From IMG/VR virus record IMGVR_UViG_3300018428_003808, positions 1-47,648 of that record: a stretch of 47,648 nt of DNA; one strand, 5' to 3'. The number at the start of each line of letters is the position of its first letter. Within the stretch, counting starts at the first letter, position 1. This stretch comes from a virus. This document shows, piece by piece, positions 23,954-32,896 of the stretch. Position numbers and translations under genes: made by a program. Under the pieces are notes generated by a model. It did not search any database, was not told where the DNA came from, and saw only the letters and a program-made list of their open reading frames with translations.

Positions 23954-25282
23954 TTGCAAGACTGGTTTAGCGGGCTATACTTTTTACCTAGAAATAAATT
24001 GTTACCGGAATTAATAAAACATGACGGAAGCAGAACACCGTTAAATCATATGAACAAAATTGAAAGCCTAATGGATCTTGTAAAAGAAAGTTTTATTTAC
24101 GATAATCCAAATCCTACAATCATTTACAACGGCACACATTATATTCCTAATTTAGAAAAACTGTTTATTACTCCTGCACATAAAAAAGTATTACAAGAAA
24201 ACACAGTTGACTTTTTGTTTGTTGAAGTACTAACACACTACATTCCAAATGATAGAGGAGTGTTAGAACCGCATATTTTAAAAATAGACAACGACGATGA
24301 TGATATGGAAAAAATTCGTTGTTACGAATTAGACAGTCTTGATGCTTGGGCAGCAGAACATGGATTAAACATTCATGTACATTGTACAGATTTTATGTGT
24401 ACCGAACATTATAAAAAAATATACAAAAACGTAACACTTAAAAATACAGATTTGTTTATTGCATGGTGCAGTGATAGATTTAAAATACAAGAAGATTTTA
24501 ATGAACGAGGTTGCGGACCAAATGACGAATATCCGCCAATAAGTCATTTAGCAGAAAAGATTGAATACAAATTTTTTAGTGCAGCATGGAGATATGATCC
24601 AAGTCGTCATTTTATTACCAGTCATTTAGCAGCAAAAAATTTGTTAAAAGAAAGCAAAGCAAGTTTTTACTTTGATGTACAACGTGAAGATATGAAACAA
24701 CGTATGTGGTTTGATTGGAATAAATTTGAACAAAAATATCCTCAAGTTGCAAATTCATTATTAGAAGGCAATGAAAAACTTAGACAAGTAGTACCTTTGA
24801 GTTTTGAAGTTAAAAATCCACAAGCATGTAGGGCAAGAGAATCAGATCCTGATTACGATACACCTGTACAATTTAATAAACGAAAAACACAAGATCCTTT
24901 AGATACATATGAACAATGTTTTTGTGTAATTGTAAATGAAAGTAGAGTTACACAACCTTGGCCAAACATGAGTGAAAAAACTTTTAATGCTATTAAAAGT
25001 ATACGTCCATTTATCGAAGTTGCTGCGCCTGGAACAATAAAAATGTTACATCAAATGGGTTTTAAAACTTTTGAAAAATATTGGCCTGAGGATTATGATA
25101 ACATTGTAAAAAACACTGATAGATTAGTTCGTATTACAGAAGTTATTGATTACATAAGCGAATTTAGTTTAGACGAAATGCGTGAAATGTATAAAGAAAT
25201 GTTACCCGATTTAATGCACAATTATCATAACTTGAAAAGATTAAGAAAATTTTATGGCAAATTAAACAAAAGAGTCAATTAA
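23954..25282 (+). CDS. GT10-like glycosyltransferase (long form)
   Basis: The start is TTG at 23954, supported by a well-spaced AGGAG; upstream ATGs are out of frame. The 442-aa product ends with a N-M-S-E-K-T-F-N-A-I region, R-P-F-I-E-V, and G-F-K-T-F-E-K-Y, the same order as in the products at 16060 and 17989. The N-terminal half is longer and not recognisable. I infer a GT-B transferase that uses a nucleotide sugar. It overlaps the convergent SGNH gene by 21 nt. Confidence 0.55.
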   Translation: MQDWFSGLYFLPRNKLLPELIKHDGSRTPLNHMNKIESLMDLVKESFIYDNPNPTIIYNGTHYIPNLEKLFITPAHKKVLQENTVDFLFVEVLTHYIPNDRGVLEPHILKIDNDDDDMEKIRCYELDSLDAWAAEHGLNIHVHCTDFMCTEHYKKIYKNVTLKNTDLFIAWCSDRFKIQEDFNERGCGPNDEYPPISHLAEKIEYKFFSAAWRYDPSRHFITSHLAAKNLLKESKASFYFDVQREDMKQRMWFDWNKFEQKYPQVANSLLEGNEKLRQVVPLSFEVKNPQACRARESDPDYDTPVQFNKRKTQDPLDTYEQCFCVIVNESRVTQPWPNMSEKTFNAIKSIRPFIEVAAPGTIKMLHQMGFKTFEKYWPEDYDNIVKNTDRLVRITEVIDYISEFSLDEMREMYKEMLPDLMHNYHNLKRLRKFYGKLNKRVN

Positions 25283-25987
25283 TTTTTTTGCCCAATATGT
25301 GTGTGCATCTAATTTATGATGCCAATACTGTTGTCCTTCAACATCGTATCCCATGTTAATACAATGATCGTAAAAACTTTCTTCTGCATTATCCCAATGC
25401 AAAAAATTATCTTTATCTAACTTATCAATATAATATTTGTATCGTGGTCTGTTTTCACAACACTGAAATGCATTTCTAAAAACATATTTGTATCCGTTGC
25501 TTTTTAAAAACTCTTGCGTTTGTATAATGTTATTATATCTATTAATATCCCATTGCGTATGATTAAGAAATAGTTGGTTACTTAATATGTCTAAGTTTTT
25601 TGTCCATTGCTTAGGTGCCCAATCAGGATAGTGTTGAGGATGTAGGTGTGTTACATTAGTATCAGGCTTAAATGGAATAAAATCAAAGGCGCTGGTTTTG
25701 CCTTCATCATAAAAATATTCGGTTCTATCGGTGCCTGTCCAGTGTATTAAAAACAATGTGCGTTTTGCTAGTTCTTTATTGTCTAATATCCAATACAGCG
25801 TTGTACGTGCAATGTAGTCGTTACTAGCACCAGGATAAGCAATGTTTGTGTAACTACAATTTAAAGCCTTTGCAAACTGTGCACCAAAACTATTTTCTCT
25901 ATTGTAATTGCCTTCGCCAATGCCGCTGCCTTCAATTTCGCTACCAGCACTGTGACTACAACCATTTATTAATACATGATCAAACAT
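25262..25987 (-). CDS. SGNH-hydrolase-like protein
   Basis: The 241-aa protein has L-I-N-G-C-S-H-S-A-G-S near the N-terminus, N-I-A-Y-P-G-A-S-N (block II-like), L-I-H-W-T-G-T-D-R and a C-terminal D-A-H-T-Y-W-A-K-K-L. It is last in the minus-strand operon that starts at 34897, and overlaps the radical SAM gene by 8 nt. Confidence 0.65.
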   Translation of the reverse strand: MFDHVLINGCSHSAGSEIEGSGIGEGNYNRENSFGAQFAKALNCSYTNIAYPGASNDYIARTTLYWILDNKELAKRTLFLIHWTGTDRTEYFYDEGKTSAFDFIPFKPDTNVTHLHPQHYPDWAPKQWTKNLDILSNQLFLNHTQWDINRYNNIIQTQEFLKSNGYKYVFRNAFQCCENRPRYKYYIDKLDKDNFLHWDNAEESFYDHCINMGYDVEGQQYWHHKLDAHTYWAKKLIDSFV

Positions 25988-26945
25988 TTACAGGCTCTTT
26001 AGGAATAATTATATCTGTACCACAATGACAATGTTGTTTGTTACATATAACAGGTTTTAAATCAAAAGTCAAGTCAGTGTCTGTGATATTTCCGTGTGTT
26101 TGTCCTACCCCGCAACTAGCACCGCTTATGTCACCACGTGGATTAATAAACAATGCATCATCAACTTGACATTTCCAACCTGTAAAAAAGTTTTGTCGTG
26201 CAGCAATAATTTTGTTGCTGTTTACAGGTTCGATGCCTGTATCGTAATGCGCCATACTTACAGCGTAATTTTCTCTATAAGGTTTGTCAATACGCTGTAC
26301 AGTTTCAAACTGTGCGTTTTCCAAAAAGTTTTGTTTTACAGGATCTTTGTATTCCCAAGGACCTGCATTTACACTCATTTCATCAAACAACGGCGTCCAT
26401 TCTAAATTGTAATTTGGTACTTCTTTACGAACACGTTCTCCAAACTCAACTACTTCCCAAAAACGTTCATCGTGCATTAACATCTTTGTACACAAATAAT
26501 CTACTTTGTTGCACAGAAACTTTGCGTTTTCAATATATCTGTCTTGCTTGGCAAATTCAATATGAAAACTAGCAACAATATCATCAAACAAATTGTAGTG
26601 TTCTTGCCAATATTTTAACGGGCGTGACAAATTTGTGTTTACAGCAACAGTAATGTTTGGTATTTGTTCTTTTAAATGTGTTACAAGTGGAATAAAGTTT
26701 TCCCAATGTGTTGGTTCGCCGCCACTGAAGAATATTTTAAAATGTTTGTATCCACGCTGTTTGTAAGTGTTGAAAATTTTCATTGTATTATCAATATACA
26801 ATTGTAAATTTCCGTTGTTACGGTTATCTCCTGCCCAATTGCCTGGATTACAATAACTACACTGAAAGTTGCAAAAGTTGTTTACTTGCCAAGTAAGACA
26901 AGCATACGGTTCTGCCATTGGAGTTATTTTAAGTAATGTACTCAT
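25980..26945 (-). CDS. Radical SAM protein with C-terminal auxiliary Cys cluster
   Basis: The 321-aa protein has C25-x3-C29-x2-C32, S-G-G-E-P, then F-T-G-W-x-C, a G-N-I turn and a terminal C-x4-C-x-C. It pairs with the products at 8328 and 13168. It overlaps the SGNH gene at 26942 as ATGA, and an SGNH gene also follows it, so the radical SAM and SGNH functions are interleaved. Confidence 0.85.
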   Translation of the reverse strand: MSTLLKITPMAEPYACLTWQVNNFCNFQCSYCNPGNWAGDNRNNGNLQLYIDNTMKIFNTYKQRGYKHFKIFFSGGEPTHWENFIPLVTHLKEQIPNITVAVNTNLSRPLKYWQEHYNLFDDIVASFHIEFAKQDRYIENAKFLCNKVDYLCTKMLMHDERFWEVVEFGERVRKEVPNYNLEWTPLFDEMSVNAGPWEYKDPVKQNFLENAQFETVQRIDKPYRENYAVSMAHYDTGIEPVNSNKIIAARQNFFTGWKCQVDDALFINPRGDISGASCGVGQTHGNITDTDLTFDLKPVICNKQHCHCGTDIIIPKEPVNV

Positions 26946-27538
26946 AATAGTTCTAATATTCTTTCTGCAAACACTTGATGAGATTTTTCGTCAGGGTGTC
27001 CGTCACCGGGTATAGGTTGATAATAAAATTTTTTAGTTTTAAAAATTAAATCAATACGCACTGTGTTCCATTTTTCTGTTGCTTCTAATATATTATTATC
27101 TCGACGATTTAAACAATTAATAACTTTTCTACATCGAATTTGTTTTTTTAAATATAAATTTGCTAAATTCATATACATTAATGTATCTAATGTATCATCT
27201 GTTTCGGTGTGGTACTTGTTATAAAATCTTAGCCAAGTATTATCATTTGTCCAACTTGCTAATTGATTCCACATATGTCCGTTGTATATACCTCTACGTG
27301 TAGCATCTGTCCAATTTATAATTACAATATCGTTAGTTTTAATGTCTGTTTGTAAAACAGTTGCAGCAATTTGTTTTTGAGATGCTCCGCCGTCGGCTTT
27401 GTTTAGCACTTCTTTGTTTATTGCATTGGCTACTAAAGACGGAAATGCATACTTACTAGGCAAATCATCTTGTTCTTTACAGTCAGGTAATCCGTACCCA
27501 TATGTATAACTACAACCAAATGCAACTATTCTAGACAT
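26942..27538 (-). CDS. SGNH-hydrolase-like protein (short form)
   Basis: The 198-aa protein has I-V-A-F-G-C-S-Y-T-Y-G-Y-G, D-G-G-A-S-Q (block II-like), I-I-N-W-T-D-A-T-R-R and G-D-G-H-P-D near the end. It is the shortest of the family here and close to a minimal SGNH domain. It overlaps the upstream gene by 8 nt. Confidence 0.65.
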   Translation of the reverse strand: MSRIVAFGCSYTYGYGLPDCKEQDDLPSKYAFPSLVANAINKEVLNKADGGASQKQIAATVLQTDIKTNDIVIINWTDATRRGIYNGHMWNQLASWTNDNTWLRFYNKYHTETDDTLDTLMYMNLANLYLKKQIRCRKVINCLNRRDNNILEATEKWNTVRIDLIFKTKKFYYQPIPGDGHPDEKSHQVFAERILELL

Positions 27539-28799
27539 GTTTTCTTAACCATCCTAGTTCAGGAAATACTGCCCAAAAATCTTCTTTGCGATGCACATCT
27601 AATGTGTGATTTTTTTGAAAGAATTGATTTAATTTTTCTTGGTTGTATTCACCCATGTTCATAAATTGTAACACACTGTCAATATGCCCTAATACTTCAC
27701 GTACCATGTTTTCATCTTTGCATTTTTCGTATGCCCATTTCTTATAATCAATATACTTGGCACGTAGTTCACGCTTGTATTCTTCTGGTATATAATCAAT
27801 ACGCATAAAGTCAGGACCAGTTAACACGTTGAGTCTGCACTTGTCAATGTCTACAAGTCCACGCTCTACCCAATCCATATGAAAGTCTGGAAAATTCCAA
27901 ACATTGTACAAACTAATAGTTGGTGTAATTTCAAAATGTACATGAGGTACACGCTCTAACATTTCGATACGATTTTGTTCGATTTGTTGCCAGTCTGTTC
28001 CGTGGCGCATAAATTCTGCTCTAGCACCATTTGCATCTAAACTTGCACTAACTTGTACATCATCAAACTGTTCCCAATAACTGTAAATGCTTTTGCTTTT
28101 ATAACGCATGTTACTAAAGTTTGTTGTATAACGCAATCTTACATCTGTTTTACCATTAGCAATCCATTCGTCAAGAATTTTGTAATGTTCATTTGTAATA
28201 AGCGGCTCACCGCCTGCCCAATACACTTCTTCTACATCAGGCAAATACTTTTGTAAATTTTCCCAATAGTTGTTTTCTTTTGCAATGTTTACAACAGTAC
28301 TACCATTGTTTTTTAACATGTTGGCTATTTCATGTTTACCATATAATTCACCATGTTCTTGTGCATGTAAACTACTAAGTTCAGGACCGCAACTACGGCA
28401 CTTCATATTACAAATATTACTAAAACGCACATCCATATATGCCATACGCATATCAGTAAGTGTGCCGTCCTCTTTGGTTTTTTCTACCAAGTCAAAATGC
28501 TTGTCACCAAACCATTCGTTGCTGTTTTTACGCAGTGTCCAAATCCATGTGCTGTTTTCAAGTTCATAGCAACGTTTACAAGTATCTAATTGTTTACCGT
28601 TGAGCATGGCAACACGCAACTCTTTGTAACGTTCACTATTCCACACTTCCTCAATAGTGTTTTCTTTCAAGTTACCAAAAGGTTGATCACTATCTGCAAT
28701 ACAACAAGGCAAAGCACGACCGTCCGGCCAGGCATGCATGTGTATCCAAGGCAGTATGCAAAAGGCACCGTCTTCTTTTAATAATTTTTGTTTATCCAT
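27531..28799 (-). CDS. Radical SAM protein with N-terminal twitch/SPASM-like domain
   Basis: The 422-aa protein has C14 in F-C-I-L-P-W-I-H, C32-C33 after D-G-R-A-L-P, E-E-V-W-N-S, and C74-x2-C77. The core has C130-x3-C134-x2-C137 and A-G-G-E-P. Together with the upstream gene (28792), which has the same plan, it forms an adjacent duplicated pair that overlaps by 8 nt. Confidence 0.85.
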   Translation of the reverse strand: MDKQKLLKEDGAFCILPWIHMHAWPDGRALPCCIADSDQPFGNLKENTIEEVWNSERYKELRVAMLNGKQLDTCKRCYELENSTWIWTLRKNSNEWFGDKHFDLVEKTKEDGTLTDMRMAYMDVRFSNICNMKCRSCGPELSSLHAQEHGELYGKHEIANMLKNNGSTVVNIAKENNYWENLQKYLPDVEEVYWAGGEPLITNEHYKILDEWIANGKTDVRLRYTTNFSNMRYKSKSIYSYWEQFDDVQVSASLDANGARAEFMRHGTDWQQIEQNRIEMLERVPHVHFEITPTISLYNVWNFPDFHMDWVERGLVDIDKCRLNVLTGPDFMRIDYIPEEYKRELRAKYIDYKKWAYEKCKDENMVREVLGHIDSVLQFMNMGEYNQEKLNQFFQKNHTLDVHRKEDFWAVFPELGWLRKHV

Positions 28800-30012
28800 T
28801 TAGCATACTCGATAGTTCTGGAAATACTGCTGTAAAATCTTCATTGCGTATTTTATCTCGTCTTACAGTATTATGTATAAATTCTTCACCGTGATCATTC
28901 CAAATATTGGCACTGTTTGCAAACTGCATTGCATTTTCAATATGTTGTACACACCAATATTCGTCTTTGATTTGATCTATTAAGTTTTGCAGTCTTGTAT
29001 TGCCTTTGTCTTTTAAATGCTGTGGCAAATTTTGCGCACTGTAAAAACTAGGATTCAACAAATGATAAATGCTAATGTAATCGTGTTTGCGTAACAAGTC
29101 ATTGTCTATCATGTATTCAAAAAAATCAGCAAGTGTAACATAGTTCAAGTTGCTCAATACACAATTAAATTGATAGTCGATATATTCAACATCACGTATT
29201 TTTCGCAAATTGTTTTCTACAGTTTTCCAATCCGTGCCATGTCTAATATATTCTGCTTTTGCACCATAATGATCTAAACTGCTGCTTACTTCAACTGCTT
29301 TGAAATTGCTCCACATATCTAGCACATCATATTTTTTGTATTTGAAGTTGCTCATGTTTGTATTATAGCGCAATGTAATATCTTTACAACTACCGTTAGC
29401 AATCATTTCTTCAAGTATAACATAATGTTCGTCTGTGATAAGTGGTTCGCCTCCTGCAAAATATGCAAGTTCGATATTGGGTATTTGTTCAATAACTTGA
29501 TCCAGCAAACTGCCACTTGCATCTGCATGTTGTATTACACGAAAACCTGGAGGCGGTGCGTCATGTTCTTTGTGTTCTTGTGCCCACTTACTACTAAATT
29601 CACTACCACAAGTTCTACATTTAAAGTTACAAATATTACTAAAACGCACATCATAATACGCCATTGTAAACTTATCTAAACTACCATCTGCATTTGTATA
29701 AGGTACAAGTTCATCATATTTGTGTGCAAATTTTTCAATACTGTATTTTCTAAAACTGTAAGGAGAACTCAGTTCGTGTTTATAACAAAAAGTGCAGGCT
29801 TCGTTTTCACGTCCTGCTAACATATCTAAACGCAATTGACGCATCTTGTCATTGTTAAATGCTTGCTCAAGTGTAGTGTCTTTTGTGTTTGCAAAAGGCT
29901 CAACGTAATCACTGCTACAACAAGGATATATGTTTCCTTTTGGTGTTACATTTAAATGCAACCAAGGAAACATACAAAACGTTTTGCTTTTTGTTAAATG
30001 TTCATCTTTCAT
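28792..30012 (-). CDS. Radical SAM protein with N-terminal twitch/SPASM-like domain
   Basis: ATG at 30012 (406 aa) is chosen because it overlaps the upstream stop by 11 nt and matches the length of relatives; a longer frame to 30066 adds unrelated residues. C13 is in F-C-M-F-P-W-L-H, C31-C32 follow K-G-N-I-Y-P, and C73-x2-C76 follow. The core has C128-x3-C132-x2-C135 and A-G-G-E-P. Its paralogue at 27531 shares S-N-I-C-N-x-K-C-R. Confidence 0.85.
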   Translation of the reverse strand: MKDEHLTKSKTFCMFPWLHLNVTPKGNIYPCCSSDYVEPFANTKDTTLEQAFNNDKMRQLRLDMLAGRENEACTFCYKHELSSPYSFRKYSIEKFAHKYDELVPYTNADGSLDKFTMAYYDVRFSNICNFKCRTCGSEFSSKWAQEHKEHDAPPPGFRVIQHADASGSLLDQVIEQIPNIELAYFAGGEPLITDEHYVILEEMIANGSCKDITLRYNTNMSNFKYKKYDVLDMWSNFKAVEVSSSLDHYGAKAEYIRHGTDWKTVENNLRKIRDVEYIDYQFNCVLSNLNYVTLADFFEYMIDNDLLRKHDYISIYHLLNPSFYSAQNLPQHLKDKGNTRLQNLIDQIKDEYWCVQHIENAMQFANSANIWNDHGEEFIHNTVRRDKIRNEDFTAVFPELSSMLNG

Positions 30013-31384
30013 TTGCTTCCTTACACAGCGCAAAAAAGTCTGCCATTTCAGGAAATGCTGCTTCAAAATCTACATTACGTCTACGATCTTGTTCTTTAAA
30101 GAAGTTCCAAAAGTCTTTTCGTCCTTCTTGTATTTTTTGCTCGTCATACTCAGTTGTTTTCATATAACTCACAACACGTCTAAACTTTTCATATTCCATG
30201 CTGCTAAATCCAGTCTTATAACCTTCTGCAACATTTTCTTCAATAAACTTTAAATGACTTTCCATATAAGGCATATAAGTTTCTTTAGGTAGAATGTTTA
30301 TATCGTACTGCAATGGCTCTTTTAAATATGGTGTATCAAAATGAATACGCTGCCAACGTCCGCTGTTTACATCATTGTATTTGGCACGCCATTCCAAGAT
30401 TTTTTCTAGCAGTGTTTGAAATGTTGTAACACTAAACAAATTAAACGTAATCATAAACGTTACAGGTGCAGTTGTATTTGTTAAGAAGTAATCTAAATTA
30501 CGTTCAAATACTTCTAAATCTAAACCGTCACGAATATATTCTGCACGTTTATCCCAAGTGTCAATACTTGTAAACAATTTAAATGCTTTGATTTTATTTT
30601 GACTAAGCAAACTGTTTACGTTATCTGTAAATTTTGCAAGTTGACGTTCTTTACCGCCTAAGTTACTGTTTACATTTAGTTCAAGATGCGGCTTAGGATC
30701 ATTTTCAAGTTCTTCAAACAATCTGTATGTGCTTTTTTGAATAGTAGGTTCGCCGCCTGTAACACGCAAAATGTTTAGCGTTTTACTAACTTCAGGCCAC
30801 CACTTCCACCATGCACGTACATACGGATTGCTATCTTCTTCATATACTTTAAACCAATCAACATCGCATCTATGATTTTTTACCATATCATAAGGACCGT
30901 GCTGACGTATTTCTTGATGGTATCTACTGCTGGCTTTTGGATGACAATAACCACAACGGAAGTTACATTCATTGCCAAACGAAATCTCAATGTACTCAGG
31001 GTTTACATCAAAGTCCCAAGGGTTCAACTTAACTTCGTTTAGTCTTTCTTCGTTGTAAATGCTGCCACTGCGAATATGTCTGTCACTGATAAAATCAGGA
31101 CCCATGTTTTCTACATTCCAACAATACTGACATCCTGCACACTGCTTGCCTTCTAACATCTCTTTGCGTTCTTGCTTTTTGTGCTTTGTGTTATGCAACG
31201 CACTTGGATTGGTTAGTAGTTCATCTACGTCAATTTGATGTGGCGCAGGATGATAACAACTGTGTGTTTCACCAGTTTGCAAATAAATTGTAGTGTGATA
31301 CCATTTAGCAAAGCAAAACGTAGGCGAAAAGTGCCTTTTTGTAATGTCGTTAATATATTTTGCTTTATCTGTTTCAAATGACAT
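30002..31384 (-). CDS. Radical SAM protein with divergent N-terminal Cys domain
   Basis: The 460-aa protein has C24, C43, C82, C85 and C88 ahead of the core, without the C-C pair of the other N-terminal twitch members. The core has C140-x3-C144-x2-C147 and T-G-G-E-P. It probably belongs to the same N-terminal-auxiliary group but binds its extra cluster differently. It overlaps the glycosyltransferase-like gene upstream by 11 nt and the next radical SAM gene downstream by 11 nt. Confidence 0.8.
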   Translation of the reverse strand: MSFETDKAKYINDITKRHFSPTFCFAKWYHTTIYLQTGETHSCYHPAPHQIDVDELLTNPSALHNTKHKKQERKEMLEGKQCAGCQYCWNVENMGPDFISDRHIRSGSIYNEERLNEVKLNPWDFDVNPEYIEISFGNECNFRCGYCHPKASSRYHQEIRQHGPYDMVKNHRCDVDWFKVYEEDSNPYVRAWWKWWPEVSKTLNILRVTGGEPTIQKSTYRLFEELENDPKPHLELNVNSNLGGKERQLAKFTDNVNSLLSQNKIKAFKLFTSIDTWDKRAEYIRDGLDLEVFERNLDYFLTNTTAPVTFMITFNLFSVTTFQTLLEKILEWRAKYNDVNSGRWQRIHFDTPYLKEPLQYDINILPKETYMPYMESHLKFIEENVAEGYKTGFSSMEYEKFRRVVSYMKTTEYDEQKIQEGRKDFWNFFKEQDRRRNVDFEAAFPEMADFFALCKEANER

Positions 31385-32315
31385 TTAATTTCCTTTTAGG
31401 AATACGAGAAGGATTAGTATATACAGTTTTAAAGAACAAACTTTGATTGCCGTTGAGAGGTTCAGCAGCAATAGGCAAGTCAAGTTCTTCAATTAACTTA
31501 TAACCATAGTCAAGTGTTTCTTCTTCCATTTGATCTTCATTAATGTCTTTGCTGTTCCAATAATCGTTGAGCCAATCAAAGTCACGCACATTTACAAAGT
31601 CCCAATCTGTACACATAGTTTTGTACAAACCTTCTCTTGCTCCGTAAATAGCCCAGCGTCCATTTTCTACATCTGCACCAACCATTAGCCACACATACAA
31701 ACGATGCAAGTTTTTCCAATGATTTTTGTGGAAGTCATCTACGCTAACACGCATACCACGATCCAGTGCCATTTTTACACCTTCACGAAATCCGGCTCGC
31801 CATGCTTGTTGTGCAGATCCATTGTTGCGTATTTCACTGTAGCAAGTGTTCATTTGAATATATTCAATATCCCAACAAAAGTCTACTTGTGCATGTGGAT
31901 TGTTAGGGTCAGCATTTTCATGTGTACGCATGTCCAACACTTTTTGCTTAGGCCAACACTTGATGCCGCCATTGCCGTATTCTAATCCGTTGATTGTGTT
32001 TTTAGCACTCCAACTAATAACACAATCATCTAGTTTTACTTCTTTGTTCCAGTGTGCATCTTCGTGATTGTCTAAATCAAATTCTTTACCTAGGAACTCT
32101 TTTAAAATAATGTTGTCGCCATCAATAGTAATAAATCTATCGCTTTCGCTAATTTCGGCGCAGGCTTTGTGTGCTGCATCGCTGCCCTTTACTCCGTGTA
32201 CACGTTTGGCCCACGGAATCTTGCTGCACAAGTCAGCGTAATTTTCTTCTGCATTAGGTTCGTCATATGACAGATAAATGATGTCATAGTCTAAAACTCT
32301 AAACTTGTTGCTCAT
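31374..32315 (-). CDS. GT-A-like glycosyltransferase-family protein
   Basis: The 313-aa protein has a single copy of the domain found three times at 647-1963: S-Y-D-E-P-N-A-E-E-N-Y, K-R-V-H-G-V-K-G, T-I-D-G-D (65-67) and Y-G-N-G-G-I-K. D-G-D is a plausible metal and nucleotide-sugar site. A W-R-A-G-F-R-E-G segment also matches the other gene. It lies between radical SAM genes and the two GT8-like genes. Confidence 0.65.
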   Translation of the reverse strand: MSNKFRVLDYDIIYLSYDEPNAEENYADLCSKIPWAKRVHGVKGSDAAHKACAEISESDRFITIDGDNIILKEFLGKEFDLDNHEDAHWNKEVKLDDCVISWSAKNTINGLEYGNGGIKCWPKQKVLDMRTHENADPNNPHAQVDFCWDIEYIQMNTCYSEIRNNGSAQQAWRAGFREGVKMALDRGMRVSVDDFHKNHWKNLHRLYVWLMVGADVENGRWAIYGAREGLYKTMCTDWDFVNVRDFDWLNDYWNSKDINEDQMEEETLDYGYKLIEELDLPIAAEPLNGNQSLFFKTVYTNPSRIPKRKLNVI

Positions 32316-32896
32316 TGAAGTACCTCGTGATAGTATGTTTCAAGTCTCTTTGTAGTATATACGCTTAATGCATTGGCGTCAAGTTCGATCTGGCTTGTGA
32401 ACGGAACTTCAAATCCATTTTCGTCTAATTCTGATAAATCAATCACAAAACTGTTGTGCAAATGATGTGGATCATTTTTCTTTGTAATACTGATATTTAA
32501 AGCACTTGTAAATTTTAAACTTTTTTGTTTCAAGTTATATTGCAGTGTTTCATCTAGTATTAAACGCCAAACTTTATTTGGAATATCTTGTTGAATAGTA
32601 AAATCTGGACGATTGGGTTTTATAGTCGGTAACTGATATATTTGACTGTTAATGTCAAATTGAATTTCTTCTTCAATGTATCTTGAACGCAATACATTTT
32701 GTTTAGTAACAGTATCAAACAGTACTACATATTTTTCCATACCCTCAGCACCTGTAATCATACTCATTACATCGTCAAGTTGTACAGTAATATAATTGCC
32801 TTCTATGTTATCTTTGTTAGAAATCCTAATCAAATTTCCTGTATCATCAAAATAAACATAACGTTCGTTTGATACATATAATTTTGGTTTATCCAT
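32312..32896 (-). CDS. Unrecognised 194-aa protein
   Basis: ATG at 32896 is preferred to a TTG two codons upstream. The sequence is rich in beta-strand-forming residues, with no cysteine cluster, nucleotide-binding loop or membrane segment. It overlaps both neighbours in the operon. No function is assigned; its position next to glycosyltransferases is the only clue, and a structural role is equally possible. Confidence 0.65.
   Translation of the reverse strand: MDKPKLYVSNERYVYFDDTGNLIRISNKDNIEGNYITVQLDDVMSMITGAEGMEKYVVLFDTVTKQNVLRSRYIEEEIQFDINSQIYQLPTIKPNRPDFTIQQDIPNKVWRLILDETLQYNLKQKSLKFTSALNISITKKNDPHHLHNSFVIDLSELDENGFEVPFTSQIELDANALSVYTTKRLETYYHEVLQ

Noticed and set aside
30012-30066. Longer radical SAM start at 30066
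   Set aside because: The extra residues lie in the preceding gene and have no counterpart in paralogues.
7064-31384. A short RiPP precursor peptide gene beside the radical SAM genes
   Set aside because: No suitable intergenic space exists; the gaps are 1-44 bp, so any peptide substrate would have to be part of a larger protein or encoded elsewhere.
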